From assembly GCA_013339895.1 (NCBI GenBank), contig JABACO010000003.1, positions 10,315,766 through 10,379,765 of the forward strand: DNA of 64,000 bases. Reading direction: 5' to 3'. The number at the start of each line of letters is the position of its first letter. The first letter of the stretch is position 1. The notes under the pieces are model-generated. The model was given only the letters and a program-made list of their open reading frames with translations. It was not told where the DNA came from and made no database searches. A program made the translations under genes and the position numbers. Source of the stretch: Ephydatia muelleri. Taxonomy: Eukaryota; Porifera; Demospongiae; Spongillida; Spongillidae. Below are positions 11,411 to 23,532 of the stretch, in pieces.

Positions 11411-12501
11411 TTTCTTATTTCTTTTCAGTAACCAGCGGACAGATCAAAGTGCAGTAAGGACGCTTTTAGTACAATGAAAGACGTCACGAATAGGACTGAG
11501 ATACCATATCGGTGCATGTATAGTGCACTTAAAGGGTGGCACGAATGGTGAAGAAGTATAGCTGCTGCCAAAGGTTGGAATAACCTCTGATGCTATAATA
11601 TGATCTTGAAGTAAATGGGACAGTTTCCGAGAAAATTGCGCTTCGCTATATATATAAAACCTTATAAAATTTACTTGCGTTTGAATCACTATAACTTCCG
11701 AACAGTAAAAGGATATCAACTTCCTATTTTCAACACTTAATACTACATCATTTCTCTATGGTAAAATCCATTTGGGGGTCTTGCACTTGCTCCGCGCCAG
11801 TATTGCATCGTTCGATACCCCACCGGGTTCAAACCCACCATAGCTTTCGATAGGAGTAATCAAATCGCTTCAAATTCGGTTTGTAGGTAGAGAGGTCCTA
11901 TATCTATCGATTTGTTCTGTTCGTTAATTTTTACTCTATCCGTCACGGAGCTACAGCTGTGCAAAGTTAATGCACATTTCCCGCTCGATTGCACCATTTT
12001 TGCATGCAACCCGTGTTCCATTCTCCCAATCCACAATAAATTTTGATAACTTCTTTGTTCCGCCCATTTCTCCCTTAAACTAAGCTAGCCGTTCGCAACT
12101 GTTTTTGTCTCACTCAGGCAGTGAGTTTATGCGGGAAAATTAAAAGAAGAAGAAGACTGCTCAGTTTTCCAGACGATCGTACCAAAATTAACGGATCCAA
12201 GTGAATGGTTGCAGTATAACCTTGCGCCTCCCACGTCGCCGACAGTATTCAAAACGGCACGCGTAAGGCTATTTGCTACGCACTCGCATCATCCTCTAGT
12301 CGTGTCTATTTGCCATCATCTTGCTAAAATCATCGTCTTATATCTGCCACGCCCACTCGGCTACGATTGCAATGATTTCGGTACTTTCAGCTCACACATA
12401 GTACATGAACTCATGCTGGCTCACACTTGTGCACTCACTTGCAATATTGTTGCGTACATGGCCCTGTACGCTATCGTATGGCGTATTTTCTTATACACAA
12501 C

Positions 12502-12504
<3 letters not shown>

Positions 12505-12550
<46 letters not shown>

Positions 12551-13612
12551 ATGTACAGCGTACTTGCACACACCAGTTATACATGTGGCAAACAATACAC
12601 CTGTCTGATGATGATACAAACACTCACTCACAAACATTGTCACATGCACATGTATTCTATTCCATTCAACTGATTGCATTTCAATTTGTGTACCAAGCTT
12701 GCATAACACACACATGCACACACACATGTACACACACACGACATACACACACAGACACACAAATGCACACACACAAACGCACACACAGACACACACATGA
12801 CAGACACATAGACGCATACAAACACACACACACAGATACACTGACACACACACATGGACACACGACACACACATATGACAAACACACACACACATGGAAA
12901 TACACACTAGCACACACAGGCACACACACAGTCACGCACAGACACACATGCATACACAGGCACACACGAAATACACAGACACACACACGAGACAGTCATA
13001 CAAAACACACAGACATACATGCACAGACACACACATGCACAGACACACACAGGAACATACCTACGCGACAGACACACACGACAGACATACACACAGACAT
13101 ACACACACACACGGACACACAGACACACGCACGAAATATATAGACACTCATGAAATACACAGACACACACATGCACATGCACGCACACACAGATACACAC
13201 ACACAACATACACAGATACACACACGACATACACAGATACACACACACGACAGACACACACACACACACAGACGCACAGACACACACGGACACAGACAAG
13301 CACATACAGACAGACACACACACACGAAATACAGACATACCCACACGAAATACAGACATACCCACAGACACACGACATACACACAGATACACGACATACA
13401 CACAGACACACGCATAAAACACAGACACGCAGACTTGCACACAGACTCACACACACAAAATACATATAGACACACATGCACAGACACAACAAACACACTC
13501 ACAGATACACACACAATACACACAGACACACATACAGATACACACATGCACACAGACACACACACAGATAACAGACGCAGACACAGACTCGCACATGTGC
13601 ACAGACACGTGG
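12505..13612. repeat. CA-rich cryptic microsatellite
   Basis: About 1.1 kb of degenerate (CA)n with AGACACAC and ATACACAC variants. It reads as His/Thr or Cys/Val runs in all frames. It is part of the left arm of the large inverted repeat, up to about 13,246. Confidence 0.95.
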
Positions 13613-13965
13613 CACACGAAGCACACACTGTTGTTCATGTGGAAAAAAAAACAGTAGTGCTCTCTAATAATGACGGTACACACATTTTCTCTCACTGAAT
13701 GCCTTCTCTGCACATGCATTTTTGATCTATCCATTGAACAGCTCATGAGACCACGAGACATGTCTACACTGCACATACATGTAGGTACATGTAGCAACGT
13801 GTACACTGTAGTGTCATAGGACTGGTCCTTTATGCATACATTGTGTCCTTATAGGACTGTCCCCTGACACAAATAGAGGACAAGTCATAATGGTTAGCAA
13901 GCAAGCTCAAGAGGCTTCTGTTTTTCTTTAGAGTGCTCATGAAATGATGAATATTGCTATCCATT

Positions 13966-14387
13966 ATGTCTGTGTAAACTTACCACTGGCCCTGACCTAC
14001 CGCAATCAGCAATGATAGGGTAATTCATCCCAGGCAGAAAACATAGCCCTTCAAAAAAAAAAAAAACTTACCTGCGTGGTACATCCTTTTTCATCAAGAA
14101 GAGGCAGCACAGTGTTACGTGTCGCACTGTACTAATTTGTATGTAGTAAATTAAATGACTACTCGTAGAAGGTTATAGCAAGGCACAGTACGTACTTTGT
14201 ACTTATGGTGAGGAACAGCAATCTGAGTTCATGTACACTCGTTTAATTCAATTAGTGCGATATGGGACACACAACATTGTGCTGATGGAAACAGTAGGCC
14301 TGTGAGACCTGCGATGAAATTATTGTACCTCCCTTATCGTTGCAGATTGTGGTAGGTCAGGGCCAGTGGTAAGTTTACACAGACATA
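13966..14387. mobile_element. Tc1/mariner-like MITE with ~41 bp TIRs
   Basis: The left terminus tgtctgtgtaaacttaccac continues for about 41 bp through ggccctgacctaccgcaatc and is mirrored at the right end with one difference. Both ends are bordered by TA, consistent with a TA target duplication of the Tc1/mariner superfamily. The ~420 bp body has no ORF of note. Confidence 0.75.
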
Positions 14388-15365
14388 TCGATTGCAACTA
14401 GTAACGATTTCATTACACTGTACTCCAGAAAAGGCTTTTACAGGTCAGACGAGCACTTGTACAGAGTGCTAGATGAGTGTACTAAGAGAAGAGTGTAGGT
14501 CTGCTTGCAACAATACAGAGGAAGCACACAGAGATTGGTACAGAAATTGAGAATGAATCAGTGGCCTCTTAAGCTGCTCAATCAAATAGAACTTCTTGAT
14601 GCATGTGCAGAGAACAGGTTCAGAGGAAGTCTTACACTCGAATGCATATGGGTGTGCCGTAATTATTAGAGTTTTGTGTGTGTGCTTTGTGCTCAGGATG
14701 TACAGACGCATTTGCACAACATATACACATGCATCAGGGTGTGTGAACCAACATGAGGGTATGTTGTGTGCGCTAAATATTGTATGGGCAAAGAGAGACT
14801 CAAGTCTCTGCAACTGGTACACAAGCCACATAGCTGAGTAGTGGAGGCATAAAGAATGATAAGACGTTGTTCAAAGATCAAGGATTTTGCCGAACAGGAA
14901 AGCTTTATTACACAATTGTACTTAACTACAAAAAGATGGATGTGAGTATGTAAGAACTTAAAGTCTTATGCACATTGCAGGGACCCTCCACACACACACC
15001 ACAATTTTTTGGCCAACTGTATAAATCTCATCAAGGAATGATAGCCGACAACAACTTTTTCGATGACAACATCGTTTGCATCACAATTAAAAATAAATTC
15101 GTGCATCTCTACATGTAGACTTGTATATTTAATTATTCAAAAGAAATCAGCCCCCCCCCACACACACTTTTTAATATTGTGCCATGGGCTCAGTGCTGTG
15201 GTGAATACAGTGACATTCTTTGCCACATGCATACAGTGGTACGGGACACCAATCCTCAGTATGGGAGTACAATGCATGTACACTGAGGACCAATTCTTTG
15301 GGAGTGTACATGACATAAAGCTCTCACTTTAGAGACGGTACATACACGTATAGGTACATGTAGCT
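14388..15365. other. Centre of the large inverted repeat, no gene seen
   Basis: Low-complexity-flanked single-copy sequence. Short stretches such as tttgccacatgcatacagtggtac resemble sequence near 16,380, suggesting decayed repeat copies. No exon is supported. Confidence 0.4.
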
Positions 15366-15367
15366 AC

Positions 15368-16380
15368 GTGTGTGTGTCTGTGTGTGTGTGTGTCTGTGTG
15401 TATGTCGTGTGTGTCTGTATGTGTGCGTGTGTCTCTGTGTGTGTCTGCATGTGTGCGTGTATGTGTATTTCGTGTGTGTGTCTATATGTATTTTTTTGTA
15501 TGAGTCTGTGTGCATGTATGTCTGTGTGTGCGTGTCTGTATTTCATGTGTGTGTGTCTTTAGGTGTGTCTGTGTGTGCGTGTCTGTGTATTTCATGTGTG
15601 TGTCTTTAGGTGTGTCTGTATTTCGTGCATGTGTCTTTGTGTGCTTGTGTGTGTCTGTGTCTGTTGTGTATATGGCATGTGTGTATCTTGTGTGTGCGTG
15701 TGTGTGTGTGCATGTGTGTACGTCTGTGCATGTGTGTGTCTGTGCATGTGTGTCTGTGCATGTGTGTGTCTGTGCATGTGTGTGTCTGTGCATGTGTGTG
15801 TCTGTGCATGTGTGTGTCTGTGCTTGTGTGTCCATGTGTGTCTACGTCTGTGTGTCTGTCTGTCGTGTGTCTGTGCATGTATGTGTCTGTGAATTTCATG
15901 TGTGAGTCTGTGTCCATGTGTGTGTCTGTGCATGTCTGTGTGTATGTCGTGTGTGTGTGTGTGTATTTCATGTGTGTGTGTCTGTGCATGTCTATGTGTG
16001 TCTGTGTCTGTGTATGTGTCTGTCGTGTGAGTGTGTGTGCTTGTGTGGGTCTGTGCATGCCTGTGTGTGTGTCTGTGTGTGTGTCGGTGTCTGTGTGTGT
16101 GTCTGTGTGTGTGTCTGTGTGAATGTGTCTGTGTGTATGTGTCTGTGTGTATGTGTCTGTGTGTGTGTCTGTGCGTGTCTGTGTGTGTGTCTGTCTGTGT
16201 GTGTGTGTGTCTGTGTGTGTGTGTCTATGTGTATTTCATGTGTACATGTGTGTCTGTGCCTGTGTCTGTATGTGTCCGTGTCCGTATGTGTGTGTTTGTG
16301 TGTGCATGTCATGTGTGTTTGTGTGTCTGTGTATCTGTATGTTGTGTGTGTACCTGTGTGAGCGTTTTTGTGTGTGCATT
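15368..16380. repeat. GT-rich cryptic microsatellite
   Basis: About 1 kb of degenerate (GT)n with repeated TGTGCATGTGTGTGTC units, especially 15,720-15,830. It is roughly the complement in composition of the CA-rich zone at 12.5-13.6 kb. Confidence 0.95.
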
Positions 16381-16675
16381 GCCACATTTATACAGTGGTA
16401 TGTGTGTTATGCAATTGTGCAATGTACGTGTACATTTAGAGTACCAGATGGGGACACAATTTATTCAACCTTGGAGACACGATACATGTACAGAAAGCTT
16501 GGTACACAAATTTACATAGAATCAGTGGTCTGTACAAACATGCACAAGTGCAGTTGAATTGAATAGAATGCATGTGCATGTGACAATGTTTGTGAGTGAG
16601 AGTGTTTGTACCATCATCAGACAGGTGTATTGCTTGCCACATGTATAACTGGTGTGTGCAAGTACGCTTTACATG

Positions 16676-16676
16676 A

Positions 16677-16709
<33 letters not shown>

Positions 16710-17565
16710 TGTGTGTGTGTGGTTGTGTATAAGAAAATACGCCATACGATAGCGTATCTGTGTATGTCGTGTGTGTGTATCTGTGTATGTCGTGTGTGTA
16801 TCTGTGTGTGCCTGTGTCTGTGCATGTGTGCTGTCGTGTATGTATCTGTGTGTGCGTGCGTGTGCATGTGTGTGTCTGTGTATTTCATGAGTGTCTCTAT
16901 ATATCGTGTGTGTCTGTGTGTGCTTGTGTGTCCTGTGTGTGTGTATGTCTGTGTGTATGTCTGTCGTGTGTGTCTGTCGCGTGTGTATGTTCCTGTGTGT
17001 GTCTGTGCATGTGTGTGTCTGTGCATGTATGTCTGTGTTTTGTATGACTGTCTCGTGTGTGTGTGTGTGTATTTCGTGTGTGCCTGTGTATGCATGTGTG
17101 TCTGTGCGTGACTGTGTGTGTGCCTGTGTGTGCTAGTGTGTATTTCCATGTGTGTGTGTGTGCGTGTGTGTGTGTGTGTTTGTCATATGTGTGTGTCGTG
17201 TGTATTGTGTGTCCATGTGTGTGTGTCTGTGTATCTGTGTGTGTGTTTGTATGCGTCTGTGTGTATGTCATGTATGTGTCTGTGTGTGCGTTTTTGTTTG
17301 TGCATTTGTGTGTATGTCGTGTGTGTGTGTGTGCCTGTGTGTGTGCATGTGTGTGTGCATGTGTGTGTGCATGTGTGTGTTATGCAAGCTTGGTACACAA
17401 ATTGAAATGCAATCAGTTGAATGGAATAGAATACATGTGCATGTGACAATGTTTGTGAGTGAGTGTTTGTACTATCATCAGACAGGTGTATTGTTTGCCA
17501 CATGTATAACTGGTGTGTGCAAGTACACTGTACATGAGTGTGTGTGTGTGTGTGTATGTGTGTGT

Positions 17566-17599
<34 letters not shown>

Positions 17600-17605
17600 G
17601 GTTGT
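16676..17605. repeat. GT-rich right-arm repeat
   Basis: GT-rich sequence forming the inner part of the right arm. It is interrupted at about 17,385-17,540 by unique sequence (aagcttggtacacaaattg...) that also occurs near 16,496-16,670. This indicates a direct duplication of roughly 0.9 kb within the right half. Confidence 0.85.
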
Positions 17606-18612
17606 GTATAAGAAAATACGCCATACGATAGCGTACAGGGCCATGTACGCAACAATATTGCAAGTGAGTGCACAAGTGTGAGCCAGCATGAGTTCATGTA
17701 CTATGTGTGAGCTGAAAGTACCGAAATCATTGCAATCGTAGCCGAGTGGGCGTGGCAGATATAAGACGATGATTTTAGCAAGATGATGGCAAATAGACAC
17801 GACTAGAGGATGATGCGAGTGCGTAGCAAATAGCCTTACGCGTGCCGTTTTGAATACTGTCGGCGACGTGGGAGGCGCAAGGTTATACTGCAACCATTCA
17901 CTTGGATCCGTTAATTTTGGTACGATCGTCTGGAAAACTGAGCAGTCTTCTTCTTCTTTTAATTTTCCCGCATAAACTCACTGCCTGAGTGAGACAAAAA
18001 CAGTTGCGAACGGCTAGCTTAGTTTAAGGGAGAAATGGGCGGAACAAAGAAGTTATCAAAATTTATTGTGGATTGGGAGAATGGAACACGGGTTGCATGC
18101 AAAAATGGTGCAATCGAGCGGGAATTGTGCATTAACTTTGCACAGCTGTATCTCCGTGACGGATAGAGTAAAAATTAACGAACAGAACAAATCGATAGAT
18201 ATAGGACCTCTCTACCTACAAACCGAATTTGAAGCGATTTGATTACTCCTATCGAAAGTTATGGTGGGTTTGAACCCGGTGGGGTATCGAACGATGCAAT
18301 ACTGGCACGGAGCAAGTGCAAGACCCCCAAATGGATTTTACCATAGAGAAATGATGTAGTATTAAGTGTTGAAAATAGGAAGTTGATACCTTTTACTGTT
18401 CGGAAGTTATAGTGATTCAAACGCAAGTAAATTTATTAACATTTTATATATATAGCGAAGCGCAATTTTCTCGGAAACTGACCCAAATAGTTCTTAATAT
18501 ACTCAGTATCTTTACATGTATTCCGTTGTTGTTTGGTTGTGTGCCTCACGTGACGGATGCACAGTGCGCATGCGTTGTTTTTTGAATTACAAATTAAAGG
18601 CGGAGCTTAACC

Positions 18613-19593
18613 ATGAGCTCTGTTTATCGTCTCAGTCCAAATGAACAAGCTTGTTTGCTGCACCAGAAGAACTGTGAAAGAAGGAAATCTCGTTTGGTTC
18701 ACGTGAGGGAACAGGAGAAGGCGCTTGCAAGAGATATAGCTAAACAGAACAGTCAGAAACGAAAAGCCGAGAGGGAATTACTTGACGAACATATTCACGC
18801 ACTAACGAAATCTTGTATTGAGGCAGAACTTAGAAGCTTGGAAGAGAAGTATTTGAAGTCTGTAGAAGGCTTAGGACAAGGGCAGAAAGCAGCTCAATAC
18901 GTTAACGACGAATGCTCTCGCATGCAGGAACTACGTGTTCTACTAGCTGCTAAGCAACAAGCGAGGGCACGTGAGAGACACGCCACGGCATTGAAACATT
19001 GCGCAGCTAAACGCAGCGCTGACCAGGCATGCAAAGAACGCGCTCTGCAAAGGAGGAAGGACGCGGTCGAGAAGGAGAGACATGCATCACGTGACACTGT
19101 ACCCAATTTAACGTCACCCCATACGCTGGTTCTCAACCTCGCTGCTGACAAAGGAAGGAGAGTTAAACTGAAGGAAGTGGAGGGATACTCCCTTTCATAC
19201 TACCACATTCCTGACAGTGTGGTGGAGAGGGTGGGCACGGATGAGCGATCAGGCGCCAATGCCCATCAGATGGCGCGAGACGTCACGGACAGAGATGCCA
19301 TCATGGAGGCACGCTGTCACGTCATCCACCAGGAGCAGAGTGAGAGGTCCAGGCTGAGGCACAGACAAGCGCTGAAGAAGGTGAAGCTGGAGAAAGAGAA
19401 GGATCAGATGCTTGCCGAGATTGGGAATCTGGAGAGAGAGGACCGAGTGCGAAGGCAGAGGTCGTTGTCGAGGAAACCTCTGGACATCTTTCAGCCACCC
19501 CAGCAGAGGCTAGATGCGCTTCACGAGCAACAGAGAGAAATGGAGCAGGCATTTGAAGGTCTGTGTCTGAAAGCATGTGCAGCACTGAGATGA
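18613..19593 (+). CDS. CEP295 N-terminus-like coiled-coil protein
   Basis: Intronless 326-codon ORF; the ATG at 18,613 lies in accATGa context. The N-terminus (LSPNEQACLLHQKNCERRKS, then LVHVREQEKALARDI) and the block RSLEEKYLKSVEGLGQGQKAA closely resemble, from memory, the start of animal centrosomal protein CEP295 (LSPNEEA, VREQER, LEKLYLASLRSMGEG). Charged heptad-rich segments follow at about 100-165 and 235-285, with a conserved-looking YHIPDSVVERV between them. CEP295 is a centriole-assembly scaffold of over 2,000 residues; this protein corresponds only to its N-terminal region, like the short vertebrate CEP295NL. It may be a short paralogue or the first exon of a longer gene. The start codon is about 130 bp beyond the right end of the large inverted repeat. 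Confidence 0.72.
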   Translation: MSSVYRLSPNEQACLLHQKNCERRKSRLVHVREQEKALARDIAKQNSQKRKAERELLDEHIHALTKSCIEAELRSLEEKYLKSVEGLGQGQKAAQYVNDECSRMQELRVLLAAKQQARARERHATALKHCAAKRSADQACKERALQRRKDAVEKERHASRDTVPNLTSPHTLVLNLAADKGRRVKLKEVEGYSLSYYHIPDSVVERVGTDERSGANAHQMARDVTDRDAIMEARCHVIHQEQSERSRLRHRQALKKVKLEKEKDQMLAEIGNLEREDRVRRQRSLSRKPLDIFQPPQQRLDALHEQQREMEQAFEGLCLKACAALR

Positions 19594-20610
19594 GGTTTTG
19601 GGTGTGGAGAGAAACAGTCGAGTCTTCTCACCCGTTGTATTTACAAAAGAAACGGAAGATGTTGTTGACAGTGGGTTGAACCATACGGCTAGCAGTGCCA
19701 TCACCCAATTTTCATTGGTCCATTGAGCGCATAGTTGTTACTGAAATATTTGTTTGTTACGGTTGAAGAGATATGTTTTGAAAAGTCTTACGTCATTCGA
19801 TCAATTCTAATTAATTGTATAAATAACCTTGCGGCCATATATAGGCGTCGTGAATAACAGTCACCAGCTTTGGTTACTTCTGATTACTTCTGTTTTCATG
19901 TTAACGACGAAGAAACGGCTGACCAAAACCCACACGGTATGTGGCGCACCATTTTACACACACGAAAGTTGTCCATATCGATCTGTGCTGCATTACCGTG
20001 TGTGTCTTCGTGCAACGTGAATGCCAGTCTGGTTTGAGCGGATACCCAAGGTCCACGCATACGACGATCGGAGTCGAATCTCTCGACGACTGAATTAAAC
20101 GCGCGTGTACGTGTATATATACAACAAGCGTTGACTTGCGCACACGCGGTACGTATGTACACGCACTTAACTTGTACTGTAGTTGGCCTGTTCAAAAAAA
20201 TATCCATACTACACATAGGCGATACCGTAATGCACTGCTAGTGGTGGAGCTGTTGAGATTAGATGGGAAAATGAGGTGAATTGAAACAACACCGTGTTCC
20301 AGTTTAATATAGACAGTTGGTGTTAGAAGGCGGGGCAAAGGGTGAGGTGGCGAGGCAGCTTGTCAGAAACCGTCTTTCTTTTATTGCTCAGACGAAGAGG
20401 AGCTGGTTGGCTTTCCTGTTGCCGCTGCGAGGAGCAACAGTGGTACACGTGGATACCTGCCTTTGCCGCAGTATGGTATGTTCACCCACCCCCACCGCAA
20501 CCCCCCGGTGCTTCTATTGTGGTGTAGTCTTTCAGACTAGACTAAGTCGATTAATATGTAAATACATACAATCGGCAGTAAAACTTAAATCGTAATTTTT
20601 ATTCGAATAG
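19594..20610. other. Intergenic with possible 5' exons of dispanin B
   Basis: A candidate first exon at 19,898-19,936 (ATG, 13 codons, ending ACG|gtatgt) has the phase needed by the exon at 20,611. A second coding-looking block at 20,392-20,475 (FPVAAARSNSGTRGYLPLPQ, donor TATG|gtatgt) has a strong acceptor but a phase that does not fit. Neither is proven. Confidence 0.3.
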
Positions 20611-22486
20611 AAAGTTCCACGTGCACAGCGCTCGTGGACAACAGAACCCAATCAACGACCCCCGTCTTCGCCTTATCAAAGGTGTAATTCGTTCCTACGA
20701 TGACGGCCCGCGGATCGGACTTACTGTAGAAACGTATTGCCCAAGTTATCCGTTTCCAATCCCGGGCATATATCTATAGTCTTAATAATCTATGCTCCGT
20801 ACCAATAATCTATGCTCCGTACATGTACACGCCTGAATATGCAGAAAACATGCCCAAACCTTTGATAATGTTTTCTTTTTGCTCATTTCTATTTAATTTT
20901 AGCTTTGGTGTACATTTAAAGTGTACATTTATAAATTTATTTACAACTGACCATTTTTGCCCACCCCCAACCCCACACATATACATACACACACACACAC
21001 ACACATGCACACACACACGCACACACACACACTCACACACACACAACACCTTTCATCTGGGCAAGTGTATGTGTCGAAATTTACAATAAGAATAAAGTAC
21101 TGTGAGGATAATTATCATTTGACATGTACAGGAAAGAGCACATACATATACGTATTAACTGCACGCATAATCGTAGTGCATGCTAGTACTGATTTCTTTT
21201 TTAATTTCAAAGATATGACATACTTGTACGTACCTTTAACATAGGTGTAAGCTAAGCCTTATACATGTATATGTACAGTTCTGTTTTGCATTTGCAAGGT
21301 GCAAAATCCATGACCTTCCTTCTGCTCTGATTGACCCAACAGAGCCATACGATGAACCGCCTCCACCATATTGTGATATTAACCCTCAGGATGTGAGACA
21401 AAGGTAATACATGCACGGATGATGAATGGTGGATGTCCTATAGCATATGTATACAGCCTTGCATGATATTGCTTCCTTCTGATGCTTCTCAATTCCAGCA
21501 TTTCTCATGAAGTAGGCACATCAGATGTAGACCAGCAACCTCAAGAGCTGGACATGCCTAGTGGTGACCACTGCTTCATGGTCGCAGTGTGGTTCTCCTG
21601 TCTGTGCTGTGTGTTTGGATGCTGGCCCTCTCTCCTGTGTAGTGTCCTGGCCATCTATTATGCTAGCGCTGTAAGTCATCGATGTGTAGGCCAACCACAT
21701 TCATGCCAGGCATGTATTGGTGCGAGAGGGTATGTCATAGAAATTGTGTTGATTTTGTGTCATAATTTGTGCATGTATGATTGTGTTAAACTTTGCCACT
21801 GTATCTACCATAATTACTCATACTGCTCCTTCTTATGCTTCTCCCTCACGCTGCTCCTCCCTACTCCTCTCCTTCTGGCCGTGGTCCCCATGGCCCTGCT
21901 CCTACTTGTTCTTTGCTCTGCTCTCTCTCACTCACACACACACTCTCTCACTCTCTCTCTCACTCTCTCTCTCACTCTCTCTCTCACTCTCTCACTCTCT
22001 CTCACTCTCTCTCACTCTCTCTCACTCTCTCTCACTCTCTCTCTCTCACTCTCTCTCTCACTCTCTCTCTCTCACTCTCTCTCACTCTCTCTCTCTCACT
22101 CTCTCTCTCTCTCTCTCTCTCACTCTCTCTCTGACTCCTACAATGTATCTGTTTCTTGTCATCTAACACATGACTCCTATATCCTCTGGCACCTACAATA
22201 CTTCCCTCCGGCACCCTACCACCACTTCCCTCTCACACCTAACACCACTTCCCTCTGGCACCTACCACTCGCACTACATCTTCCTCTTGCACCTACACTG
22301 TACATCCCCTTCTCTTCGCTCCTCCTTCAGGCCAGCAAAGCAGAGACAGAACTCAATGTTCAGGAAGTGAAGAGAAAAGAACGACTAGCCATTTCCTTAA
22401 ACAGTGCTGCAGCTGTAACTGCTTTTATAATGGCAGCATCTGTTGTTGTATCTGGAATTATTTACAGATACGTTGGCAACAGATAA
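20611..22486 (+). CDS. Dispanin/CD225 (IFITM-like) membrane protein B (5' end uncertain)
   Basis: Four exons with matching phases: 20611-20681 (SWTTEPNQRPPSSPYQ), 21299-21403 (PSALIDPTEPYDEPPPPYCD), 21499-21670 and 22331-22486, totalling 167 codons plus stop. Exon 3 holds a Gly-Asp-His lead-in and the first CD225 helix (FSCLCCVFGCWPSLLCSVLA). Exon 4 holds the charged loop (VQEVKRKERLAISLNSAAA) and the second helix, ending YRYVGNR. The CWPSLLC core and the intron position between the two helices match dispanin A, so the two are paralogues, though their sequences are well diverged. The intron between the last two exons contains a CT-rich microsatellite. The starting exon is not settled. Confidence 0.85.
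20770..21050. repeat. Short tandem duplication and CA microsatellite in intron
   Basis: The block taccaataatctatgctccg occurs twice in tandem near 20,780-20,820, and (CA)n runs at about 20,985-21,045. Both lie inside the first identified intron of dispanin B. Confidence 0.8.
21925..22136. repeat. (CTCTCA)n/(CT)n microsatellite in dispanin B intron
   Basis: About 210 bp of CTCTCACTCTCT variants within the intron 21,671-22,330. Leu/Ser-rich ORFs across it are artefacts. Confidence 0.95.
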
Positions 22487-23138
22487 AAAAGACACAATTG
22501 TTTGTAATTATTCTGTTCACTGTCTGTTTCTTTGAAATTGCAAATGCTGCAACCTTTGGACACTTCTTTAATGAATAGTAGTTAGGGTAAAATTAGCAGA
22601 CTGGCACCTGCAATGAATAATGCAAGAGCTTCCATATCTACTTGTAATGATATATATTAGTAAACCCTAGCAATATGATTCTATTGAATAGTTGGACTAC
22701 ATCTGTTCAAGTGCTGGTTCTTGTCAATTCAGGCTCAGTGGCAGTGGCATAGCTACGGTAGGGCCTAGGTCCACCAGCATAATCATATAATACTCCCTCT
22801 TTCAATGTATTGCTAGCTCAAGCCTTGACTCGAGTCAAGTTGTGAGCGTTCAAATTTCAGTAAACGAGTTTGGCACGTGTGCATGTGACTTGGGAAGAGG
22901 GCTTCAACGTTGTTGACAGATTTGAATGCTGCAGTCACAGGGGGAAAATACAGAAGAATTTATATCAGAAATGGCCCATACATAGGCGGTCATCTTGCCT
23001 TTTTAATTCAATTTGAATTTTAACCAACTCTATGATGTACTATAAGCAGGTCTGATTATGATAAATGTACTTCAAAAAATTATTCCATTAACCATTCTTT
23101 AACTAAAATCAAGACAAAACCATATCCGTTAAGTAATC
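22487..23138. other. Intergenic, no gene seen
   Basis: 3' flank of dispanin B. A possible transposon-end remnant, cagtggcatagctacggtag, lies near 22,744. It is too degraded to classify. Confidence 0.4.
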
Positions 23139-23532
23139 ATCAATTCCGGTTTGCGAATCAACGAATATTCCCGTATATCTTCCCCTAGACATGTATGGGG
23201 TACTTCAATACCAAGCACGCCAGATTTTTCTCAGCATATGCCATGAGGGATTGTTAGTACACTACATTTGCCAAGATTTTTAGTGGGGTCGCCGTATTTT
23301 TCCTATTTAAGACGTCGCTTCCCTAGGATTGTCCTCAATGTATGGTATATAACCATACATTGAGGACTAAATAAAAATTTGCCACTAAAAATCTTGGCAA
23401 ATGTAGTGCACTAACAATCCCTCATGGCAAATGCTGAGAAAAATCTGGCGTGCTTGGTATTGAAGTACCCCATACATGTCTACGGGAAGATATACGGGAA
23501 TATTCGTTGATTCGCAAACCGCGAATTAATTG
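23139..23532. mobile_element. Foldback MITE (~390 bp near-perfect palindrome)
   Basis: The left arm (ccggtttgcgaatcaacgaa... through acatttgccaagatttttag) is mirrored almost completely by the right arm, ending ttcgcaaaccgcgaattaat. The right half carries the nested palindrome caatgtatggtatataacca...cattg at about 23,336-23,365. No coding capacity. Confidence 0.85.

Larger units (their letters stand above)
11621..18480. repeat. Large inverted repeat (palindromic arms about 1.6-1.7 kb)
   Basis: Sequence from 11,621 (cagtttccgagaaaattgcg) reappears in reverse complement ending at 18,480. The arms are near-identical where I compared them, for example ggggtcttgcacttgctcc at about 11,774 and its complement near 18,316. 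The arms run through the CA-rich zone to about 13,246 on the left and about 16,757 on the right. The ~3.5 kb centre holds a small MITE and GT-rich sequence. Within the right half a block starting gctatcgtatggcg is repeated again at about 16,400-16,760. Small ORFs in the arms look non-coding. Confidence 0.9.

Noticed and set aside
11815-11845. gggttcaaacccacc and gttcgatacccc resemble tRNA B-box sequence
   Set aside because: No matching A-box or cloverleaf could be drawn; the motif is part of the large repeat and its diverged copy at 48.9 kb.
12427-17893. Long His/Thr-rich and Cys/Val-rich ORFs on both strands
   Set aside because: They are readings of degenerate CA/GT repeats, open in several frames at once, with no splice or start context.
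20392-20475. Candidate exon of dispanin B
   Set aside because: The acceptor and codon content look good, but the phase does not join to the exon at 20,611, so it is left out of the gene model.
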